The notes below the pieces were generated by a model. That model made no database searches and was not told where the DNA came from. It saw nothing but the letters and a program-made list of their open reading frames with translations. A DNA stretch of 64,000 nt from a virus: IMG/VR virus record IMGVR_UViG_3300045999_004281, positions 1-64,000 of that record. One strand, 5' to 3'. Each line of letters opens with the position of its first letter. Position 1 is the stretch's first letter. A program made the position numbers and the translations under genes. Below are positions 35,035 to 42,031 of the stretch, in pieces.

Positions 35035-36600
35035 TCAAGTACCCAGCAGCTCTTTTTTGTAGAGATCGACGAGTTTTTCGTGTGCGTCGATATTGCCCTG
35101 CAGCATTGCGTACAGCCGGTTCTCAACGGGGCTGCCTTGAATGTGCACCACCGTCATGGCGTTGCGCTGACCGGGGCGGTTGATGCGGGCGTTGGCCTGC
35201 AGATACGTCTCGGTGGACGTGACAGGAGCGTACCAGATCACCGTGTTCGCGGCGGTCAGGGTAACCCCGTGCGCAGCGGACGACGGCTGGATCACAAGAA
35301 CCCGAGGGTCCGGCTTCTCTTGGAACTGCTTGAATACTTCCGTGCGCTTTCTCACCGGCACGTCGCCGTGGATCACGTCGTTGGTGATGCCCGCCTTGGT
35401 CAGGTGAGCCGCCAGCAGCTCGATGGTGTGCCGGAACGGCACGAACACCAGCACCTTATGGCTGGCCTCGCTGATGACCTCCTCCACCACGCGCAGCCGC
35501 TCGGACACGTCGAAGTGGATCACGGTGCCAGTGTCCGTGTACACCGCACCGCCAGAGATCTGCAGCAGCTTGTTCATCTTGGCCGCTGCGTTGACCGCGC
35601 TGACTTCCTCGCCACCTGTCTCGAGTAGTAGTTCGTCTTTCAGCTCTTTGTAGTACTTGCGCTGCTCGGGCGTCATGGCCGCGATGCGCGTCATGTGCGT
35701 CACCTCCGGCAGATCCAGACACTGCTCCTTGGTGAAGCGGATGGCAGGCTGGAGCATGTCGAAGACGATCTTCTCGGCTTCGGGGCGCGGCTCCCACCGA
35801 TACATCCCGAACTGCTGCATGACCGACTCGCGGAAGTCACCGAAGAATCGAGGGCAGCGGTTGGGGACGCACAGCCTGCCCAGCCCGAACGCATCCACCG
35901 GCGACTGGGCGGCGGGGGTGCCGGTCAGCATCCACAGCCACTTGTCGTCGGTGACCAGCTTGCGCATCAGCTTCCAGCGCTTGGTCTGCACGTTCTTGTA
36001 TGCGTTGGCCTCGTCGATGACGATGAGGTCAAAGCCCCCCTTCTCGATGCTCTCGGAGATGGCGGGAATACCGTCGTAGTTCACGATGACAAACTCGGCC
36101 GGGCCACGGACGATCTTGTTGCGCTTGTCTGCGGTGCCATACGCCACATCGACGGAGCGGTGCACGGCGAACTTAAAGAGGTCCGCCTGCCACGCCGACT
36201 GCATGATGGACAGCGGACAGACGATCAACGCCCGCTTGATGACGCCCATCTTCATCAGGTAGTCAGCCGCCCAGATGACGCTGGCGGTTTTGCCCGTACC
36301 CTGTTCGTTGAAACAGAACGCGCGCTTCTGCAGAGTCAGGAACGCCGCCGTCTCCTTCTGGTGATCGAACGGGTTGATGCCCAGCGGGCGCGGCCACTTG
36401 TAGTCCCGCGTGATGGTGGACGGCACGTTCTTGATGTTCAGCTTGCTGAGGATCAGGCTCTCCTGAATCCCCCAGTTGACCGACACCTCGTACCGACCGT
36501 CACCGTAGTTGTTGACGACCTTGCTCTCCGGGATCGTCTCGATGATCCGGGCAGGGTTGCGGGTTCTTACAACAAGCGTCTTGTTCGCCAGTACTTGCAT
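35035..36600 (-). CDS. SNF2-family DNA helicase/translocase
   Basis: 521 residues with all SF2/SNF2 motifs: Walker A FNEQGTGKTAS (K104), motif II IDEANAYKN (D196, E197; DEAN in place of DEAH), motif III LTGTPAAQSP, motif VI QANARINRPGQ. ATG overlaps the HNH-like gene stop. Phage SNF2 proteins act in fork restart and branch migration. No extra nuclease domain is fused. Confidence 0.9.
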   Translation of the reverse strand: MQVLANKTLVVRTRNPARIIETIPESKVVNNYGDGRYEVSVNWGIQESLILSKLNIKNVPSTITRDYKWPRPLGINPFDHQKETAAFLTLQKRAFCFNEQGTGKTASVIWAADYLMKMGVIKRALIVCPLSIMQSAWQADLFKFAVHRSVDVAYGTADKRNKIVRGPAEFVIVNYDGIPAISESIEKGGFDLIVIDEANAYKNVQTKRWKLMRKLVTDDKWLWMLTGTPAAQSPVDAFGLGRLCVPNRCPRFFGDFRESVMQQFGMYRWEPRPEAEKIVFDMLQPAIRFTKEQCLDLPEVTHMTRIAAMTPEQRKYYKELKDELLLETGGEEVSAVNAAAKMNKLLQISGGAVYTDTGTVIHFDVSERLRVVEEVISEASHKVLVFVPFRHTIELLAAHLTKAGITNDVIHGDVPVRKRTEVFKQFQEKPDPRVLVIQPSSAAHGVTLTAANTVIWYAPVTSTETYLQANARINRPGQRNAMTVVHIQGSPVENRLYAMLQGNIDAHEKLVDLYKKELLGT

Positions 36601-36854
36601 TACTTCATAGACCCATCCGGGTTCCGTTTGAAGGAGCGGTTCTTGGACGGAGCCTGCAACCGCACACCATCTTTGTTCGAGCCACCTTTGCTCAGCGCCT
36701 TGACGTGAGCGACATCTTTGCCAGTGCGGTCGATGCCCTTAGCGTCCAGCTTGCGGCGGGCGCGCTGGCGCTCCAGCTTGGCGGGGATGTCCCCGCGCTC
36801 AAGTTGCTGTTGGTACTCTTTCTTATACGGGCGGGGTTTGTTGACGTAGGGCAT
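36600..36854 (-). CDS. HNH-like small protein (84 aa)
   Basis: KGIDRTGKDVAHVKALSKGG, with SNKDGVRL and SKNRSFKRNPDGS after it, is a small HNH/His-Me-finger-like pattern (related phage proteins have DVDHKKPLSKGG). Here the first metal-site residue reads AH rather than DH, so activity is uncertain. It lies directly before the SNF2 helicase with overlapping stop and start. Confidence 0.65.
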   Translation of the reverse strand: MPYVNKPRPYKKEYQQQLERGDIPAKLERQRARRKLDAKGIDRTGKDVAHVKALSKGGSNKDGVRLQAPSKNRSFKRNPDGSMK

Positions 36855-37032
36855 GTTGGTCCTTCATGTGCGCGATGGCGTGGTAGGTAAGACGGGCCTC
36901 GGCTGCGGCTTCGAGCGCGAGCTTCATGGCCTCGTCGTATTTTCCTTCCAGCACCGCGTTGTGTAAATCCCGCAGGGCCTTCTCGGCGGCCATGCACGGG
37001 GCGGCGTAGTCAATCAGAGTGTCTTGCTTCAT
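36823..37032 (-). CDS. small hypothetical protein (69 aa)
   Basis: Predicted all-helical (AEKALRDLHNAVLEGKYDEA, then LALEAAAEARLTYHAI). Such proteins occur widely among early phage genes without function. The start overlaps the stop of the gene upstream (ATGA), and its 3' end overlaps the HNH-like gene by 32 bases. Confidence 0.65.
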   Translation of the reverse strand: MKQDTLIDYAAPCMAAEKALRDLHNAVLEGKYDEAMKLALEAAAEARLTYHAIAHMKDQHALRQQTPPV

Positions 37033-37286
37033 AGGATTTGTCCTGCTCGTGAGTAAACGGTGAATTGTTTGACGCTGATAAGGCGTTGGGCGTGCGACTT
37101 CTTGGACAAGCCCGCCACGTGGCTGATGTCGCGACCGTTAATTCGCTCCCGCTCGATGTGTGCGGTCTGCTTGATCGAGTTGTTCAGGGAGTTCTCCAGC
37201 TTGGCCGTAACGAAGATCGACGGGCGGTCATCGTCCTTCCAGTGGAACGGGCTGCCCGGAGGGCATTTGCATTTAGGTTTTGTCAT
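37029..37286 (-). CDS. small hypothetical protein (85 aa)
   Basis: Start set at MTKPKCKCPPGSPFHW, preceded by GAGAAG; the longer frame overlaps the upstream gene with no RBS. Two Cys near the N-terminus (CKCPPG). Overlaps both neighbours by a few bases. No domain recognised. Confidence 0.6.
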   Translation of the reverse strand: MTKPKCKCPPGSPFHWKDDDRPSIFVTAKLENSLNNSIKQTAHIERERINGRDISHVAGLSKKSHAQRLISVKQFTVYSRAGQIL

Positions 37287-37468
37287 TTCTTCTCGGTAAC
37301 GGTGGTGCTGGTGTTGGTGGGGAGTATGCGCGGGCAAATGTCGTTGCCCAGCTTCCGGACTGCTTCTGACATCTCACGTTGCATCTTCATGGTTATATCC
37401 GTCAGATCATGACTGTCGTACACCGCCACCCAGAACCGCACATTTACTTCGTACTCTTTAAGTTCCAT
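37283..37468 (-). CDS. small hypothetical protein (61 aa)
   Basis: Start set at MELKEYEVNVRFWVAV, with GAGGAC upstream. A beta strand pair then a helix (ITMKMQREMSEAVRKLG) are likely. It overlaps the NrdR-like gene by 11 bases and the next gene by 4. Confidence 0.6.
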   Translation of the reverse strand: MELKEYEVNVRFWVAVYDSHDLTDITMKMQREMSEAVRKLGNDICPRILPTNTSTTVTEKK

Positions 37469-37805
37469 TTCGTTTTGTCCTCTTCGTCGATATGTTGTTC
37501 CGCATCGCAATCGTGCTGACCATGTTGTCACTCAGTCCGAAGTCGATCGCGATGGTCGCGTGTTTCTCTCCGGTCTTCAGGCGCTCGATGATCTTTTCGT
37601 TTCTCTGTGTCAGCGCCACCCGCTTCGCCACCGCCTTCATGTGGGGCGCCATGTGTTTTTTGATCGTCTTCAGGCACCCGTCATCCATTTCGTATGTGGA
37701 GAAGCGGTGCTTACAGTGGGTGCACTCCCTTCTGCGCCTCAGCATCGTCTCTACCATTCGGGTATCCAGCACTGCGGTCTCCCGCCCACATCTCACACAG
37801 TTCAT
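37458..37805 (-). CDS. NrdR-like zinc ribbon plus helix-turn-helix protein (115 aa)
   Basis: The N-terminus NCVRCGRETAVLDTRMVE, LRRRRECTHCKHRFSTYE matches the zinc ribbon of the ribonucleotide reductase repressor NrdR (CxxC ... RRRxCxxCxxRFxTxE). The NrdR ATP-cone is missing. Instead a helix-turn-helix-like C-terminus (HATIAIDFGLSDNMVSTIAM) follows. It is probably a DNA-binding regulator; no reductase genes occur in the window. Confidence 0.75.
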   Translation of the reverse strand: MNCVRCGRETAVLDTRMVETMLRRRRECTHCKHRFSTYEMDDGCLKTIKKHMAPHMKAVAKRVALTQRNEKIIERLKTGEKHATIAIDFGLSDNMVSTIAMRNNISTKRTKRNGT

Positions 37806-37953
37806 CCTCTAGGTTCCCCATGCACTCGGCCCAACCCAGCAGCATGTACCAGACGTAGTCATTGCGCGGGGTACGTTCAAAACAGAAATGTGCCATCGCC
37901 AGATAGTTGTCGGCTGCGGCCCACCAGCGGCTGCGTTCGTAGTCAGGATGCAT
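37711..37953 (-). CDS. small hypothetical protein (80 aa)
   Basis: Start set at MHPDYERSRWWAAAD because GGAGGTGG lies just upstream; the longer frame has no RBS. Trp- and Tyr-rich helix (NDYVWYMLLGWAECM) with four Cys. Overlaps the NrdR-like gene by about 95 bases in another frame, unusually long for this genome, so its 3' part is less certain. Confidence 0.55.
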   Translation of the reverse strand: MHPDYERSRWWAAADNYLAMAHFCFERTPRNDYVWYMLLGWAECMGNLEDELCEMWAGDRSAGYPNGRDDAEAQKGVHPL

Positions 37954-38164
37954 CCACCACCTCCAGCAGTTGTTTCTTGCACCGCTCAAGCAGCCACAGA
38001 GCCGTGCCACCATCGGCGTAGGTTGAGGCAAAGAACTCGTCGCCCTCTGGTGTAAGACCCACGATCACAAAACCTTCAAACTTGCCCTTGAGGTTCTCAA
38101 GGATGATGTCCGGGTCAAGGTCTAACCTAGTGATGCCACCGAACGGAATGATCTTGGCTGTCAT
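37943..38164 (-). CDS. conserved small phage protein (73 aa)
   Basis: KIIPFGGITRLDLDPD, GFVIVGLTPEGDEFFAS and ADGGTALWLLERCKK form a pattern I recognise in many phages of Proteobacteria, function unknown. ATG overlaps the upstream stop (ATGA). Confidence 0.7.
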   Translation of the reverse strand: MTAKIIPFGGITRLDLDPDIILENLKGKFEGFVIVGLTPEGDEFFASTYADGGTALWLLERCKKQLLEVVDAS

Positions 38165-38337
38165 GCTTCACTCCCCGCATGAATCCATTTCTTTGGCGAG
38201 TAGGCCGCCGCTGACGCAACCACCGCCAGCGCAAACCACCAGCCACTGTGGCCCAGCGCGAACACCGCGTAGCCAGTGCCGCCCCAGATCAACGTCTCGT
38301 ATAACACGATGTAGATTAGATAGGTCACGTAACTCAC
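38161..38337 (-). CDS. small two-helix membrane protein (58 aa)
   Basis: GTG start overlaps the upstream stop (GTGA) with GGAGGGAG before it. Two hydrophobic stretches (VTYLIYIVLYETLIW and WWFALAVVAASAAAY) and a charged tail (SPKKWIHAGSEA). The stop overlaps the next ATG. Inner-membrane location is expected; function unknown. Confidence 0.7.
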   Translation of the reverse strand: MSYVTYLIYIVLYETLIWGGTGYAVFALGHSGWWFALAVVASAAAYSPKKWIHAGSEA

Positions 38338-38633
38338 GCTCCCTCCTTCGCGGCTTTGGTGGCGGCGTTCTTCTCAAGCAATTTGTTATTGGCCCACACC
38401 ATTCCCTTGATGAAAAAATCATGGTCGTACATGGGGTCCGCGCCATCCGGCATGTCGTCTTTTTCTAGTCCAGCCCACGCTATCGGTTCCTCGACCTGCT
38501 CGGCGCAAACCTGAAGAATCCACTGCTTCAGCGCCTCGAACTCGTCCGCCCCCACCCATGAGTGCCGATACTGCTGACAGACCTCGTAGAAGTCTTGCGA
38601 GTCGAGCGCCTGCTTCACGGCCTCAATGTTCAT
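38334..38633 (-). CDS. hypothetical protein (99 aa)
   Basis: Acidic, mainly helical, with DFFIKGMVWANNKLLEKNA near the C-terminus, a pattern found in small early proteins of phages. GGGAGGAC precedes the ATG. The start overlaps the stop of the Tai-like gene by 4 bases. Confidence 0.65.
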   Translation of the reverse strand: MNIEAVKQALDSQDFYEVCQQYRHSWVGADEFEALKQWILQVCAEQVEEPIAWAGLEKDDMPDGADPMYDHDFFIKGMVWANNKLLEKNAATKAAKEGA

Positions 38634-38953
38634 AGCGTCCTCCCACCACTACTGCTCGCGCACGGCCACGCACGGCGCAGCACCAACCCCACGAGGCGGT
38701 CGGCGGTGTTGTGACGGTTGTCCGGGTTGGCCTCCAAGTAGTTCCTGACCATGTCGGTGACTTGGCCCGCAGTGACGTTGCCCGGAGGGCAGTGCGTGAC
38801 GCCTTGCAGCGTGTCGTAGACGCCCGTGATGTAGCCGATGGCGTGGATGTAGTCGGTTGTGTCCCCGCGTAGCTGCGACAACAGTTGGTTGCCAGTCTTG
38901 AACTCAGCGTGAGCGGAGCCGCAGAGGAGAAGCAGGGCGAGTGCGCGTTTCAT
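38630..38953 (-). CDS. Rap1a/Tai-like exported protein (107 aa)
   Basis: A clear signal peptide (MKRALALLLLCGSAHA, cleavage after AHA) is followed by GNQLLSQL, IGYITGVYDTLQ, CPPGNVTAGQVTDMVRNYLE, NRHNTADRLVGLVL and WPC. This matches the Rap1a/Tai immunity-protein family (bacterial periplasmic immunity to type VI amidase toxins), including the two Cys expected to form a disulfide. A phage copy could protect the envelope or block a host or competitor enzyme; that is inference. Confidence 0.8.
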   Translation of the reverse strand: MKRALALLLLCGSAHAEFKTGNQLLSQLRGDTTDYIHAIGYITGVYDTLQGVTHCPPGNVTAGQVTDMVRNYLEANPDNRHNTADRLVGLVLRRAWPCASSSGGRTL

Positions 38954-39069
38954 TTCTCGCCCATCTCCGCTTCGTCTTTGGCCAGTACGTAATCAAGGTA
39001 CTCGTGCACTGCGTGCATCGCGAGACACCCAATAGCCAGACCGATAGCTAGTCCAAGAACAAAGCTCAT
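38950..39069 (-). CDS. very small membrane protein (39 aa)
   Basis: ATG with GGGAG upstream. One hydrophobic segment (FVLGLAIGLAIGCLAM) and a charged helical tail (LAKDEAEMGEK). Overlaps the genes on both sides by 4 bases (ATGA), good evidence that it is translated. Confidence 0.65.
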   Translation of the reverse strand: MSFVLGLAIGLAIGCLAMHAVHEYLDYVLAKDEAEMGEK

Positions 39070-39251
39070 TTCAAGCACTCCCAGTATTTGAAGTTCCACA
39101 CAGCCTTGCCGCCCGTGGATTCACAGGCCAGCTTGAAAGCCGCCTCCGTCTGCCGAGTACTCTCGTTTGCCGTCCGGACCAAAGTGACGAACCCGAGGGT
39201 GAGCGCGACCACAACGCCCGCTGCTACACCGGTGAAAATCGGAATCTTCAT
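39066..39251 (-). CDS. small membrane-anchored protein (61 aa)
   Basis: Start set at MKIPIFTGVAAG, preceded by GAGGGTGA. N-terminal hydrophobic anchor (VAAGVVVALTLGFVTLV), then a polar region with two Cys (ACESTGGKAVWNFKYWECL), a layout seen in small phage envelope proteins. Neighbours are also membrane or exported proteins. Confidence 0.65.
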   Translation of the reverse strand: MKIPIFTGVAAGVVVALTLGFVTLVRTANESTRQTEAAFKLACESTGGKAVWNFKYWECLK

Positions 39252-39430
39252 TTCACCCTCCGCACCGGCTGCTCCCACTCGTGATAGATCTTCTCCGGAG
39301 GCGGGGCGGGACGGCCCTCACTGGGCGGCACCCAGCCAAACCTGCGCCACGTGGCCTGCACGTCAGCGCCACGCTGATAGCTGAACTTGATGTCGGTCAC
39401 GGGGACCGAAGGCATGGTCTTCTTGATCAT
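39248..39430 (-). CDS. conserved small phage protein (60 aa)
   Basis: VTDIKFSYQRGADVQATWRR with FGWVPPSEGRP is a pattern recurring in phage early regions, function unknown. ATG has AAGGAG upstream. Both ends overlap neighbours by 4 bases. Confidence 0.65.
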   Translation of the reverse strand: MIKKTMPSVPVTDIKFSYQRGADVQATWRRFGWVPPSEGRPAPPPEKIYHEWEQPVRRVK

Positions 39431-39831
39431 TTCATGCTCCTTTCCGCCAGCGCGGCTTTGGTCTGAGCTACGGCCAGATTCATTTCCTCTCTGTACATAT
39501 CGGTGAGTGTGACGCTGTTGGCTGTGATAGCGCCACCCATCTGTATCTTCGTTGCGTACTGCTCATGCGAGTACTCATGTTTAAGAGGAGGTGCCGTCAT
39601 AACCTCCAGCACCTTGGCTGTGAAGACCAGACGCGTGGCTTCTTTGAGGGCAGCGGCAACTGCGGCTTGCTCCTCAGCGGTAAATACGTCGTTGCTAGCA
39701 GCGTACTCTGCGAGGTTGCGCCATGAATCACTGTTCATGACATACAAATTCTTTGCGCTGAACCCGGGTGGTGCAAAGTCCTCGGGGTTCGTCTTCATCC
39801 GCTCGATCAGGATAAGAACTCCGTCATTCAT
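39427..39831 (-). CDS. hypothetical protein (134 aa)
   Basis: AGGAGAAG precedes the ATG. Predicted mostly helical, ending with a long helix (YREEMNLAVAQTKAALAERS). No domain recognised. A 91-base gap separates it from the gene upstream, so a processing or regulatory site could lie there, but I see only weak inverted repeats. Confidence 0.6.
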   Translation of the reverse strand: MNDGVLILIERMKTNPEDFAPPGFSAKNLYVMNSDSWRNLAEYAASNDVFTAEEQAAVAAALKEATRLVFTAKVLEVMTAPPLKHEYSHEQYATKIQMGGAITANSVTLTDMYREEMNLAVAQTKAALAERSMK

Positions 39832-39922
39832 CTGCTTCTCCTAGTTGGGTGGGGCCTACTCGCTGCGTCTGGTGCTCAGTGCACATGGGGCGTACCCGCA
39901 GCATCCGCTTTCGGCCCCGAAA

Positions 39923-40390
39923 TCAAACCTCTTTGCCTTCCAGCCGGTCAGCAACCAGCTTGGCGTAGCCCGCGATGTCGATCCACGAATCCGCATAGTC
40001 CGGGTCACCGTTGACGATGCGCCCGAGCTTGTGACAGATCATGTCCATCGCCTCGGCTTGGTCATAGGCAAAAGTTCTGCCATGCTTCTCGGCGTGGGCG
40101 CGTAGAACGTTCTTGAGTTTGTACGTGACTTCGGCGTGGCCCTTGAACGTGCCGTACCGCTTGCCGCGCTCGATCAGGGTTGCATCTACATTGGTAGTTG
40201 CGGGTGGGGCGGCCTTCCTCACCTCGTCGGCAACCTCGTCAAGCGACTTGTTGTTCAGCTCCTTGTTCAGCTTCCCCCGCACAATGTAGACGTACGCCTT
40301 GGAAGTCTTGAACTTGTTGGCAACCTCTTCGGCCTTGGCGCTCGGGTGGGCGAGCATGTAGTTACGGATCTTGGCTGCTGTCGATTTCAT
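39923..40390 (-). CDS. HTH plus DUF6378-like protein (155 aa)
   Basis: The N-terminal part (AEEVANKFKTSKAYVYIVRG) looks like a small winged-helix or helix-turn-helix. The C-terminal part, RGKRYGTFKGHAEVTYKLKN, AYDQAEAMDMICHKLGRIVN and YADSWIDIAGYAKLV, fits the phage DUF6378 family. Such proteins resemble all-alpha NTP pyrophosphatase folds, but the function is not established. RBS TAGGAG. Confidence 0.7.
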   Translation of the reverse strand: MKSTAAKIRNYMLAHPSAKAEEVANKFKTSKAYVYIVRGKLNKELNNKSLDEVADEVRKAAPPATTNVDATLIERGKRYGTFKGHAEVTYKLKNVLRAHAEKHGRTFAYDQAEAMDMICHKLGRIVNGDPDYADSWIDIAGYAKLVADRLEGKEV

Positions 40391-40399
40391 TTCTTTCTC

Positions 40400-40558
40400 C
40401 TAGAAAGGTGCTTCTTCAAGCGGAAGTTGTGGTTTGGGTGCGCGACGCTTCCGCATGTACCGCCGCGCCATCTCTTCGGGCATACGCTCGAATGGATTCC
40501 ATTTGTTCCAGTCAAACTCTTTCGGTTTGCTCAGTTTCTTGTTTGGTGGTGTGTGCAT
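40400..40558 (-). CDS. small basic protein (52 aa)
   Basis: Start set at MHTPPNKKLSKPKEF; the longer frame runs into the nuclease gene, which it still overlaps by 28 bases. Rich in Lys, Arg and Pro (MARRYMRKRRAPKPQLP), so nucleic-acid contact is plausible. No strong RBS is seen, lowering confidence. Confidence 0.5.
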   Translation of the reverse strand: MHTPPNKKLSKPKEFDWNKWNPFERMPEEMARRYMRKRRAPKPQLPLEEAPF

Positions 40559-41202
40559 GACGTGACCGGGCAAAAGCCCCGGCAGGTGAAGTTGGGCTTG
40601 GCATTCCACACGTTGTTCTTGACCGTGGCCTCAAGCTGGCCCACGTCAGACAGCCACGACACCCACAGCTCCTGCTGGTCATCGGCCGAGTATTCGGTGC
40701 GCACGAAGTCTTCGGCGAACAGGAACATCAAGCCCGCCTTGACCTTCTTCACATGGGGGAAGTGTTTGAAGATGGCCAGCGATAGGATCTCAAGCTGCTT
40801 GAGGTCTGCGTACTGGCTCTTCTTGCCCGTCTTGTAGTCCACGGTGAACGCCTTGTCATCCTGCAGGATGATCAGGTCGGCGATGCCACGCCACCACACG
40901 TTCTTGTCGAAGAACCCGCAGGGCTTGAGGTCAGCGGTCAGACCCAGCTTGTTCTCGCACAGCTTCTGGCCGGGGATGGCGTTGAGCTTGTCGAGCGCCT
41001 CCTGCATCTCGGCACGGTACTTCTCGGGGATCGGCTTACCGTTCTCGATGTACTCCTGCGCGATCTTGTGGATCTCGTTGCCGAACGTGAGCGCCTCCGA
41101 AGACTCCTCCTTCACGTCCTTGGCGACGCGCAGGTGGTAGTACTTCTTGGGGCACTGCTGGAACAGGCTCAAGTTACTGTATGACCAAGTGATGGGCTTC
41201 AT
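40531..41202 (-). CDS. RecB/Cas4-like PD-(D/E)XK exonuclease
   Basis: 223 residues. Motifs: SYSNLSLFQQCPKKYYH (entry motif), GIADLIILQ (first Asp), FTVDYKTGKKSQYADLKQLE (D-x-K plus QxxxL/motif IV). Cys at the C-terminus (FTCRGFCPVTSC) with the Cys near the N-terminus could form an iron-sulfur cluster as in Cas4/AddB-type enzymes. Probable role: end resection or recombination during replication. Confidence 0.85.
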   Translation of the reverse strand: MKPITWSYSNLSLFQQCPKKYYHLRVAKDVKEESSEALTFGNEIHKIAQEYIENGKPIPEKYRAEMQEALDKLNAIPGQKLCENKLGLTADLKPCGFFDKNVWWRGIADLIILQDDKAFTVDYKTGKKSQYADLKQLEILSLAIFKHFPHVKKVKAGLMFLFAEDFVRTEYSADDQQELWVSWLSDVGQLEATVKNNVWNAKPNFTCRGFCPVTSCTHHQTRN

Positions 41203-41429
41203 TCTTCTACTTTCTCGTAGGTTGCTTCAAAGATGTCGGGCTTGCAGGCGTAGTGCTCGCCTTTCACGCCGGTGATGACCCAGTCGCCGGGGGTCACACA
41301 AAGGATGCCCTCCAAGGTATGGATCCTGCCAATCACGGGATCCGCAGGGTGCATGTACACCACGGGGTGGTCGCCGTCTTTGAACCACTGCGTGGCCTCG
41401 ATGACGATGGGCTTCTTTCTAAATTTCAT
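41199..41429 (-). CDS. conserved phage protein, KPIVIEATQW family (76 aa)
   Basis: KPIVIEATQWFKDGDHP, IHTLEGILCVTPGDWVITGV and HYACKPDIFEATYEKV are hallmarks of a very common small phage and prophage protein without known function. ATG chosen (TGATG overlap with the gene before); an in-frame GTG lies one codon earlier. Confidence 0.8.
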   Translation of the reverse strand: MKFRKKPIVIEATQWFKDGDHPVVYMHPADPVIGRIHTLEGILCVTPGDWVITGVKGEHYACKPDIFEATYEKVEE

Positions 41430-42031
41430 CACGCCTCTTTCTCTTTGTAATACTTAAACCGGTCCGTCATGTACGTGGACTGCATCGACAACGGCGCAAC
41501 AGACTTCATGTGGCAGCCCCGGCACAGCAAGTACGCGCTGTCGCCATCGGCACAGGCGAGGCCATCTTCTACCCAAGTCTTTATGCCCCGCACAACCCAA
41601 GGGCCGCTGGTTGTTTTGCAGGTGGTGCATACCGCGTTCTTCTTCAGCCGCGTGGTAATCGCCGAGTAGTCCGGAGAGGAGTGAAGGTTGGCGTTACTCA
41701 CCACCCTGCGCTTGCGCGAACACGTGTAAGAGCATGCGGAAACACGTTTGTAATGGGTGGGCGTCAGCAGCATCTCGGACCCGCAGACAACGCAGGGCTT
41801 CGGGATACGTACCACTTTCGCCGCAGACGCACAGGCCCGCCCACAGTAGTGGTGCGCGTTTCGTTTCGCCCAGCAAGCGTAGGTTTCAAACGGAAGCCCG
41901 CAGTAGTCGCAGTTGAACCCCAGCTTGGCCTTGTTCCTCTGTATAGAGGTCAACTGCCCACGCTGATAGCCCATCCCATCTTTCGGAGGCGGGATGTTCT
42001 TGTAGTGATGCTCGTAGCCGTTGCCCTTCAT
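41429..42031 (-). CDS. Cys-rich zinc-finger protein, HNH-like (200 aa)
   Basis: Start set at MKGNGYEHHYKNIPP, overlapping the polymerase stop (ATGA). Four to five zinc-knuckle pairs: CDYCGLPF, HYCGRAC, CVVCGSE, CSYTCSR, CTTC and LLCRGCHM. The first knuckles resemble those in phage HNH homing endonucleases, and the position beside a polymerase gene fits a homing nuclease, but a clear HNH active site is not obvious. Confidence 0.65.
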   Translation of the reverse strand: MKGNGYEHHYKNIPPPKDGMGYQRGQLTSIQRNKAKLGFNCDYCGLPFETYACWAKRNAHHYCGRACASAAKVVRIPKPCVVCGSEMLLTPTHYKRVSACSYTCSRKRRVVSNANLHSSPDYSAITTRLKKNAVCTTCKTTSGPWVVRGIKTWVEDGLACADGDSAYLLCRGCHMKSVAPLSMQSTYMTDRFKYYKEKEA

